DNA of 31,576 bases from an uncultured Eubacteriales bacterium. Its GTDB lineage: Bacteria > Bacillota > Clostridia > Peptostreptococcales > Anaerovoracaceae. The DNA lies in the NCBI GenBank assembly GCA_900542245.1, contig UQMQ01000009.1, positions 1 to 31,576 on the forward strand, given 5' to 3'. The number at the start of each line of letters is the position of its first letter. Positions within the stretch are counted from its first letter, which is position 1. The position numbers and the translations under genes were made by a program. A model generated the notes under the pieces. It made no database searches and was not told the origin of the DNA. It saw only the letters and a program-made list of their open reading frames with translations. Below are positions 22,710 to 28,597 of the stretch, piece by piece.

Positions 22710-23654
22710 GTGATAGAAATCGAAAAACCAACGATCAATAAATTTATTGATGAAGACGGAAACTACGGCAAATTCGTAGTAGAACCTTTGGAAAGAGGTT
22801 ATGGCACTACCCTTGGAAACGCACTGAGAAGAATTCTGTTAAGTTCTCTTCCGGGTGCGGCTGTCACTTCAGTAAAAATCGACGGAGTACTTCATGAGTT
22901 TTCAACAATACCAGGAGTCAAAGAAGATGTCACAGAAATCATCTTAAACTTAAAGAAACTCGCGGTTAGATTGAATGGTGACAGCACCAAGCGTGTCATC
23001 ATCAATGCAGTTGGTCCGAAGGAAGTAACTGCAGCTGATATCATCGGTGATGCCGAGATGGAGATTTTCAATCCGGAGTTGCATATTGCGACCCTGGAAG
23101 AGAATGCAACGCTCGTCATGGAGATCAATCTGGCCAGAGGCAGAGGATACGTGCCTGCAGAGGCGAACAAGACGGAGAGCACACCGATCTCTGTGATCCC
23201 TGTGGACTCGATCTACACTCCTGTGAGAAAAGTGAATTTTACAGTAGAAAATACCAGAGTCGGTCAGGTCACTGACTACGATCGTCTGGTGCTTGAGATC
23301 TGGACAGACGGTTCCATCACACCGGAAGAAGGCGTGTCCATCGGCGGCAAGATCATGCAGGAGCATCTGAACCTGTTCATCCAGCTGACCGATGCAACGG
23401 ACGCGATGGAGATCATGGTGGAGAAGGAAGAGGACCAGAAGGAAAAAGCCCTTGAGATGACGATCGAGGAACTGGAGCTTTCCGTTCGTTCCTTCAACTG
23501 CCTGAAACGTGCAGCGATCAACACCGTTGAAGAGCTGACGCAGAAGTCAGAGGAAGATATGATGAAGGTGAGAAACCTCGGAAAGAAATCTCTTGATGAA
23601 GTAAAAGCAAAATTAGAAGAACTTGGGCTTGGCTTAAAACCAAGTGATGAATAA
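22710..23654 (+). CDS. rpoA: DNA-directed RNA polymerase alpha subunit, GTG start
   Basis: A 314-residue alpha subunit. The N-terminal dimerisation domain (1 to about 230) has RGYGTTLGNALRRILLSSLPGAAV and IPVDSIYTPVRKVNF. The C-terminal domain (about 245-314) has SVRSFNCLKRAAINTVEEL and VRNLGKKSLDEVKAKL, which bind UP-element DNA and activators. The start is GTG at 22710: MIEIEKPTI matches the family, and GGGAGGG (22696-22702) is 7 bases upstream. It is the only gene in the cluster preceded by a pseudoknot-forming spacer. Confidence 0.97.
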   Translation: MIEIEKPTINKFIDEDGNYGKFVVEPLERGYGTTLGNALRRILLSSLPGAAVTSVKIDGVLHEFSTIPGVKEDVTEIILNLKKLAVRLNGDSTKRVIINAVGPKEVTAADIIGDAEMEIFNPELHIATLEENATLVMEINLARGRGYVPAEANKTESTPISVIPVDSIYTPVRKVNFTVENTRVGQVTDYDRLVLEIWTDGSITPEEGVSIGGKIMQEHLNLFIQLTDATDAMEIMVEKEEDQKEKALEMTIEELELSVRSFNCLKRAAINTVEELTQKSEEDMMKVRNLGKKSLDEVKAKLEELGLGLKPSDE

Positions 23655-23671
23655 TAAAGGAGGATCTCAAA

Positions 23672-24013
23672 ATGCCGGGATACAGAAAACTGGGCAGACC
23701 TTCCGCTCACAGAAAGTCCATGCTGAGAAACCTTGTCACTGATTTATTCAGAGAAGGCAGAATCCAGACGACAGACTGCAGAGCAAAGGAAGCCAGAAGA
23801 GAAGCAGAAAAGCTGATTACTTTGGCAAAGCGCGGCGATCTTCACGCAAGAAGACAGGTATTAGCATATGTTTTTGATGAAACAGTGGTAACCAAACTCT
23901 TCGAAGAAATCGCACCGAAGTACGAAGATAGAAACGGCGGATATACAAGAATTCTGAAGTTAGGACCTCGCCAGGGCGACAACGCTGAGGTTGTATTCTT
24001 AGAATTAGTATAA
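23672..24013 (+). CDS. rplQ: 50S ribosomal protein L17
   Basis: A 113-residue L17, normal length, with PGYRKLGRPSAHRKSMLRNLVTDLFREGRIQTTDCRAKEARREAEKLITLAKRG-type N-terminal domain and the C-terminal RNGGYTRILKLGPRQGDNAEVVFLELV. It lies near the tunnel exit. RBS AAAGGAGG. It is the last gene of the super-operon: a terminator follows instead of the ECF transporter ATPase, truA and rplM-rpsI genes that often come next in Clostridia. Confidence 0.97.
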   Translation: MPGYRKLGRPSAHRKSMLRNLVTDLFREGRIQTTDCRAKEARREAEKLITLAKRGDLHARRQVLAYVFDETVVTKLFEEIAPKYEDRNGGYTRILKLGPRQGDNAEVVFLELV

Positions 24014-24084
24014 GGAATTTTGTGATTGCGCAGCCTGCACCCCGAGGCGCAAGGCCGCGCAGTACAAATACAACAGTCAACCAG

Positions 24085-24119
24085 ACCCCATGACAACGCA
24101 AGCGCTGCCATGGGGTTTT
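24085..24119 (+). terminator. Intrinsic terminator of the ribosomal operon
   Basis: ACCCCATG (24085-24092) pairs perfectly with CATGGGGT (24109-24116), followed by TTT. It lies 71 bases after the rplQ stop. A further imperfect GC-rich hairpin (24027-24035 with 24053-24061) lies between rplQ and the terminator. Confidence 0.75.
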
Positions 24120-24128
24120 GCGTAACAG

Positions 24129-24191
24129 GAAAATCGCTGCCGTTTTCGGTCACAAAATGACGAAAAACCTTGCTGTGCAGCGACTTTTCGT
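24129..24191. repeat. Nested inverted repeats over the response-regulator promoter
   Basis: GAAAATCGCTGC (24129-24140) is mirrored by GCAGCGA-C-TTTTC (24177-24189), 12 bp with a one-base bulge. Inside it a second imperfect dyad centres on CACAAAATG. ACGAAAA (24160-24166) is also the inverse of TTTTCGT (24185-24191). The repeats cover the -35 box and end at the -10 box, a position suited to an operator or a transcript hairpin. Confidence 0.5.
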
Positions 24192-24198
24192 ATAAAAT
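24170..24198 (+). promoter_or_regulatory. Probable promoter of the LytTR two-component operon
   Basis: TTGCTG (24170-24175) and TAAAAT (24193-24198) are separated by 17 bases. It lies between the ribosomal terminator and the response regulator gene, overlapping the inverted repeats described separately. The ribosome binding site before the gene is GATGGAGG. Confidence 0.55.
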
Positions 24199-24246
24199 AG
24201 TTTCAACAACACCGAAGAAAGCAGATGAGATGGAGGTTTCGATATT

Positions 24247-24981
24247 ATGTTCCAGATAGCCTTTTGCGATGACGAGCTTGCGACACTCAATACGCTGCGT
24301 CTCCTTTTAGACCAATATCGGGTAGAGCGTAATCAGGAGATTGCCTATACCGCCTTTCAAAACCCGCTGGAGCTGCTGGCACAGATCGAAAAAGGTACAA
24401 GCTATGACATCCTGTTTCTTGATATTTTAATGCCCGGGCAGACCGGGCTGCAGGCTGCTGCGGAAATCCGGGCACAGGACACCAATGTAAAAATCATCTT
24501 TTTAACCTCCTCCGCAGAATTTGCGGTGCAGTCCTATACGGTAGATGCCTATTTTTATCAGCTCAAGCCCATTTGGAAGGAAAGCTTCTTTCGACTGATG
24601 GACTCTGTGCTTGCGGCATGCGAAAAGGAGCAGGAGGCAGGGCTGATTCTGCGCTGCAAGAGCGGCATCACGCGCATCGAGCTGCGGCAGCTGGAATACT
24701 GCGAGGTGATCCATCGAACGATCTTTTTCCATCTGACGAACGGAACCGTTTTGGAAAGCACCGGAAGTCTGGACGAGCTGAGCAGACAACTGCAGCCTTA
24801 CGACTGCTTTCTGCGGGTGCATCGTTCCTATCTGATTAATCTCGATCATGTGCAGAGCATCTCCTATCGGTCCGTTACCATGAAGAACGAGGCAGAGATC
24901 CCGCTTCCCCGCGGGAGATATCAAGAAACCAAAGAGGCATATCTGGAGTATGCCTTTCAAAACAGGCAGGTGATGGTATGA
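24247..24981 (+). CDS. LytTR-family response regulator (AgrA-like)
   Basis: A 244-residue regulator. The receiver domain (1 to about 120) has the acidic pair Asp8/Asp9, the phospho-acceptor Asp59 in ILFLDILMPG, Thr/Ser in FLTSS and the Lys in YQLKP. The LytTR DNA-binding domain (about 135-240) has the typical FLRVHRSYLINLDHVQSI segment. Such proteins control virulence, bacteriocin or competence genes when phosphorylated by a partner kinase. The stop overlaps the kinase start by 4 bases. Inverted repeats at its own promoter make autoregulation plausible. The target genes are unknown. Confidence 0.92.
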   Translation: MFQIAFCDDELATLNTLRLLLDQYRVERNQEIAYTAFQNPLELLAQIEKGTSYDILFLDILMPGQTGLQAAAEIRAQDTNVKIIFLTSSAEFAVQSYTVDAYFYQLKPIWKESFFRLMDSVLAACEKEQEAGLILRCKSGITRIELRQLEYCEVIHRTIFFHLTNGTVLESTGSLDELSRQLQPYDCFLRVHRSYLINLDHVQSISYRSVTMKNEAEIPLPRGRYQETKEAYLEYAFQNRQVMV

Positions 24982-26249
24982 GTACCTGGATCTCACTGCT
25001 CAACGATGTGGGCGTCACACTTTACGGCAGCCTGCTGTCCGCTTCCTTTTGTCAGGCGCTGCGCTCCGGTAGAAATCGCCTGATTTTTTGGAGCTGCGTT
25101 GTGGTCATGCTGCTGCTGCAGGGCTGGATCTATATGGTCTGGGATGCGATGCTGCTACGGCATATCTATCCGTTGGTGCTGCATCTGCCGCTGATTTTAA
25201 CGCTTTATGGGCTGACCGGAAAACTGTTATGGTCAAGCATTTCCGTTTTGACCGCCTATCTGTGCTGCCAGCTGCGGCGCTGGATTGCCCTGCTGGTTGT
25301 TGCGCTGGTGGAAGGCGGTCCCTTCCTGCAGAATCTGGTGGAGCTGATCATTACCGTACCCTTGCTGCTGCTCTTGCTGCGTTTTGTAAGTCCTACCGTC
25401 TGTTTGCTGGGGGAACGCTCCCGCAGGCTGCAAGTCCAGTTCGGTTTGATTCCGGTACTGTATTATATCTTTGATTATGCAACGAGAGTGTATACCGATC
25501 AGCTTAGCGGCGGCGCACCTGTGGTGGTGGAGTTCATGCCCTTTGTGTGCTGCTGTGCTTATCTGGTATTCCTGCTGTATTATGTCATCGAAGGGCAGAA
25601 GGTCGAAAGGCTGCGCCAGGCACAGAAGCTGCTGGATCTGCAGCTCAAGCAGTCCACACGGGAAATCAGCGCGCTGCGGGAATCACAGATGCTGGCACGC
25701 CAGTATCGGCACGACCTGCGGCACCATCTGCAATATGTGTCCGCCTATATCGAGAACGGACAGGGTGCACAGGCGCAGGCGTATATTTCCGGCATTTGTA
25801 AGGAAATCGACGCGCAAAAAGTGCAGCAATACTGTGAAAATGAGGCAGTGAATCTGATTCTTTCCGCCTTTGCAGGCCGGGCGGGCAAAGCGGGAATCTG
25901 CATGCAGGTGCAGGGCGCGATACCGGCGCAGCTTCGCATCGCAGACAGCGACCTGTGTGTCCTGCTTTCCAACGCCCTGGAGAACGCGATTCATGCCTGC
26001 CAGAGCCTTGACCCTGCGAAGACACCCTGCACCATCGATGTGCAATGCTATCAAAAAGGAGAAAAACTCTTTTTGCAGATCACAAACCCTTGCCGGGCGG
26101 ACATCTCCTTCGACAAAGGACTGCCGGTTTCTCACCGACCGGAGCATGGCATTGGTGTGCAGAGTATCCGCACCATTGTGAAACGGTATGGAGGCGTGTA
26201 TTCCTTCTCTGTACGGGACGGACAATTTATCCTGCGGCTGTCTGTTTAG
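24978..26249 (+). CDS. GHKL-domain sensor histidine kinase (AgrC-like)
   Basis: A 423-residue membrane kinase. Residues 1 to about 205 hold six or seven hydrophobic segments. A coiled-coil-like linker (about 207-240) leads to the H-box RQYRHDLRHH with His245. The GHKL ATPase domain follows with the N-box SNALENAIHACQ (331-342) and the G-box HGIGVQSI (390-397). Architecture matches peptide-sensing AgrC-type kinases. No agrB-like protease or signal-peptide gene is in the flanking sequence, so the signal is unknown. Translation is coupled to the response regulator (ATGA overlap). Confidence 0.92.
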   Translation: MSTWISLLNDVGVTLYGSLLSASFCQALRSGRNRLIFWSCVVVMLLLQGWIYMVWDAMLLRHIYPLVLHLPLILTLYGLTGKLLWSSISVLTAYLCCQLRRWIALLVVALVEGGPFLQNLVELIITVPLLLLLLRFVSPTVCLLGERSRRLQVQFGLIPVLYYIFDYATRVYTDQLSGGAPVVVEFMPFVCCCAYLVFLLYYVIEGQKVERLRQAQKLLDLQLKQSTREISALRESQMLARQYRHDLRHHLQYVSAYIENGQGAQAQAYISGICKEIDAQKVQQYCENEAVNLILSAFAGRAGKAGICMQVQGAIPAQLRIADSDLCVLLSNALENAIHACQSLDPAKTPCTIDVQCYQKGEKLFLQITNPCRADISFDKGLPVSHRPEHGIGVQSIRTIVKRYGGVYSFSVRDGQFILRLSV

Positions 26250-26261
26250 ATCAAAAAAAGG

Positions 26262-26324
26262 ATGGGGCATACTGTTGATTCAATACCTTTTTGGTACGAT
26301 TCGGGCAGTATGCTCCATTTTTTT
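26262..26324 (+). terminator. Terminator after the two-component operon
   Basis: The arms 26262-26274 and 26306-26318 pair over 13 bp with one G-T, followed by a run of seven T. An A-run before the left arm makes the structure near-symmetric, so it could also act on the opposite strand. The loop holds a small TACC/GGTA hairpin. Confidence 0.85.
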
Positions 26325-26333
26325 GTCCATCTC

Positions 26334-26342
26334 TGCTACAAT
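26334..26342 (+). promoter_or_regulatory. Extended -10 promoter candidate for the lipoprotein gene
   Basis: TGCTACAAT matches the extended -10 pattern TGnTATAAT at all but one base. No good -35 is seen, as expected for this class. It lies just after the terminator and 58 bases before the lipoprotein start codon. Confidence 0.45.
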
Positions 26343-26399
26343 TAGGACAAGCTGAAAAGCGGAACTACATAGTAACATACAATTAGGAGGAGAATTACA

Positions 26400-26732
26400 A
26401 TGAAGAAATTTACTGCGCTTTTACTCACTTTAGTACTGTGCTTATCGATGGTGGCTTGCGGCAGCAGCGGTCCGGATAAGCAGCCGGCAATCGACTCTTA
26501 TAACACACTTGCTGAGAACTACAATGCATTTGTGGATATCGCCAACAAAGATCTGAGCGCGTGGGGTGAAGAGGACATCGAGTTCATGAATAACTGTGCT
26601 GATGTCATCAACGAATACGGCACGAAGCTGGATAGCGATGAGGAATTAACACAGGAAGAAATCGACGAAATGGTCGATATGTTTGACGAGTTCAACGGTA
26701 TCATCGAAGAATATCTGCAGGAAGCAGAGTAG
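26400..26732 (+). CDS. Small acidic lipoprotein of unknown function
   Basis: A 110-residue protein with a lipoprotein signal: a KK start, hydrophobic core and lipobox SMVACG with Cys20 as the lipidated residue. The mature part is short, strongly acidic and predicted mostly helical, with Glu/Asp-rich heptad-like stretches (EELTQEEIDEMVDMFDEF). It should be anchored to the outer face of the membrane. I do not recognise a family. RBS AGGAGGAG. It is followed by an intergenic terminator and the LemA-family gene, so full-length transcription may be conditional. Confidence 0.85.
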   Translation: MKKFTALLLTLVLCLSMVACGSSGPDKQPAIDSYNTLAENYNAFVDIANKDLSAWGEEDIEFMNNCADVINEYGTKLDSDEELTQEEIDEMVDMFDEFNGIIEEYLQEAE

Positions 26733-26739
26733 CCGGATC

Positions 26740-26810
26740 GACAGGCGCTCGTTAGATTTAGATTTTGATTGAGGCGGATGCGCCTGTCCGCAGCCGCCTC
26801 ATATTTTTTT
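26740..26810 (+). terminator. Terminator with a loop complementary to upstream sequence, possible attenuator
   Basis: TGAGGCGG (26770-26777) pairs with CCGCCTCA (26794-26801) ahead of seven T, a good intrinsic terminator. The loop contains GCGCCTGTC (26780-26788), perfectly complementary over 9 bases to GACAGGCGC (26740-26748), just after the lipoprotein stop. Both helices together would be a pseudoknot. If the upstream one forms first, it should hinder the terminator. This could set the ratio of lipoprotein to LemA. Confidence 0.6.
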
Positions 26811-26828
26811 AGGAAGTGATGTTCATTT

Positions 26829-27377
26829 ATGCTATCCTTTGTAGTTGGCGCAGGGATTGCGCTTTTCGTTTTGTGGGCTGTTTCTTTGCAGCGCAGGCTG
26901 GTGGTATTGGATGAAAACATACATCAGGCTATGAATCAGATCGGCGTGCAGCTGGCATCCCGCTTTGATGCGTTGACCGCCTTGCTGGACCTGACCGGAG
27001 CTTATGCTGCACCGGAATGTGCGGCACTGAACGAAGAGGTACGGACCCATCGCAGGATCATAACCGCTACGGCTGCACCAACAGACGTGCTGCAGCAGGA
27101 AGAGGTGATCGCAGAGGCTTTGCACCACATTGTTGCGCTTGCCGATCAATATCCGCAGCTTGCACAAGCTGAGGACTATGCCAGAAGGATGCGTGCAGTG
27201 GACAGTTATGCCAGGATGATGCAGACCAGCCGACTGATTTATAACGATAGCGTGGCGAAGCTCAATCGTACCTTGCGGCGATTTCCGACGATGCTCGTAG
27301 GCAGGCTGCTGGGCTTTCATCAGCAAGACTACCTGGAGGCTGCGGCAGAGCCTGCAAAAGCATGCATGACAGATTAG
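26829..27377 (+). CDS. LemA-family membrane protein
   Basis: A 182-residue protein with one N-terminal transmembrane segment (about 2-20) and the helical LemA-type body. The family pattern is seen in the repeated helix pairs and the C-terminal YNDSVAKLNRTLRRFPTMLVGRLLGFHQQDYLE, where LemA proteins carry YNxxVxxYNxxxxxFPxxxxAxxxgF. Biochemical function of the family is unknown. The start is ATG after AGGAAGTGATG. It is followed 10 bases later by the DUF4428-like/SHOCT protein, suggesting joint action at the membrane. Confidence 0.82.
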   Translation: MLSFVVGAGIALFVLWAVSLQRRLVVLDENIHQAMNQIGVQLASRFDALTALLDLTGAYAAPECAALNEEVRTHRRIITATAAPTDVLQQEEVIAEALHHIVALADQYPQLAQAEDYARRMRAVDSYARMMQTSRLIYNDSVAKLNRTLRRFPTMLVGRLLGFHQQDYLEAAAEPAKACMTD

Positions 27378-27387
27378 GAGGAGGAAG

Positions 27388-28305
27388 ATGGGGCTATTTA
27401 CAAAAAAAGAGCCTTGCGCCATCTGCGGCGGCAAGGTCAAAGGCTTGTTCCCATGGAAGGTCGAAGGACATCTGGTGTGCAATGACTGTTATGGACGTGT
27501 GGATTTGCCGGATGATTATGTGAACAACATGACGATGGAACAATTCCGGGCGTATCGGCAGTATCGAGAAGAAAATGCGAAGTTGAAAGAAAAGTTCCAG
27601 ATCAAGCGGAAGGTCAGCCTCGGCGCGTTTACGGACAAGATCGTGATCGATACGGTTAACGGTCTGTTCTGCATGGATGAGCAGCTGGAACGAACCATCT
27701 TTGCAGGCAAGCAGATCAAATCCTTTACCATTAAGGAGGATGGCGTACCACTGTATGAAGGCAGTGCTGCGGGTCTGGTTTGCCACACCAGCGATGTGCC
27801 GGAACGATTGCTTGCCATGGCGCCGTTGGTGCAGCGTGTGGCAAGAATGAAGCAGAGAGAGCGGGAGGAGGAACGCAGAGCCAGACGAAATGAAGAGGAG
27901 TTCTATATCCCGCATTACCATGAAAGCCTGCCGGAGCCTTTTAAGAAGTTTAAGATTCGGATCTACTGCAAGCATCCGTACTGGAAGGTGCTCAAAGCAG
28001 AGCGGGATGCGCCGACCTTCAACGACAGCTATCCGAGTGTACAGGATTATCTGCGAGATTATCAGGAGGGCGCTCAAAATATGGAAAAGCTGGCACACGC
28101 CTTGATGAAGATTGCATTTCCTGATGCACAGGAGCAACGGGCGCATACAGACGCAGCAGAAGCAGTCACCCCCGCAGCAGATGCCGCGCCTGCCGTTTCG
28201 GCAGCGGTGGTGGCAGATCTGCAGCAGCTCAAAGCCTTGGTAGAGCAAGGGATTCTGACAGAGGAAGAATTTGCAGCAAAGAAACGGCAGCTGCTGGGAA
28301 TCTGA
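27388..28305 (+). CDS. Zinc-ribbon (DUF4428-like) and SHOCT-domain protein
   Basis: A 305-residue cytoplasmic protein. The N-terminus has a four-cysteine zinc-binding module, Cys10/Cys13 (CAIC) and Cys31/Cys34 (CNDC), as in DUF4428 proteins. A beta-rich middle (about 70-140) is followed by a highly charged helix (about 150-168). An Ala/Pro-rich linker precedes the C-terminal SHOCT motif (about 275-305, LKALVEQGILTEEEFAAKKRQLL). SHOCT motifs are thought to mediate oligomerisation. Function is unknown. RBS AGGAGGAGG. It is in one operon with the LemA gene. Confidence 0.8.
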   Translation: MGLFTKKEPCAICGGKVKGLFPWKVEGHLVCNDCYGRVDLPDDYVNNMTMEQFRAYRQYREENAKLKEKFQIKRKVSLGAFTDKIVIDTVNGLFCMDEQLERTIFAGKQIKSFTIKEDGVPLYEGSAAGLVCHTSDVPERLLAMAPLVQRVARMKQREREEERRARRNEEEFYIPHYHESLPEPFKKFKIRIYCKHPYWKVLKAERDAPTFNDSYPSVQDYLRDYQEGAQNMEKLAHALMKIAFPDAQEQRAHTDAAEAVTPAADAAPAVSAAVVADLQQLKALVEQGILTEEEFAAKKRQLLGI

Positions 28306-28417
28306 GGGTGCTACGCTTCAAAAAGAAGTGTGCATGACGAAACCTACCTTCGGTTGACAAGCGCATACACGCCTGGATGGATTGAAATTCTATAGCATAT
28401 CAGCGTACAAGCACGCG

Positions 28418-28465
28418 CAAGCGGGTAGGTCAGTGTCCTGTGGCATGGCATACCCACTTGTTTTT
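28418..28465 (+). terminator. Intrinsic terminator after the SHOCT gene
   Basis: CAAGCGGGTA (28418-28427) pairs with TACCCACTTG (28451-28460) at 9 of 10 positions, followed by TTTTT. It lies 112 bases after the stop codon. In the rest of the 292-base gap (28306-28597) I see no gene and no convincing promoter for the next gene. TTGACA at 28354-28359 lacks a -10 at the right distance. Confidence 0.7.
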
Positions 28466-28597
28466 CGTGTTCTCATAGCAAAAGACGAACGGAAAGCGTA
28501 TGACGATCGAGAGCAGGAGTAGACATAAGAGCACAGGCAATACAAGCACTATAACACGCAAGCATTTTGTCGTTTACATTTTGAAAGGAGAACACCC

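Noticed and set aside
25088..26278. Alternative-frame ORFs inside the histidine kinase gene
   Set aside because: The kinase frame has all its H, N and G boxes and spans the region; the others are shadows.
28342..28430. Antiterminator pairing ACCTACC with GGTAGGT before the surface-protein gene
   Set aside because: A 7-base match in a gap of this size is expected by chance fairly often, and the terminator more simply ends the SHOCT operon.
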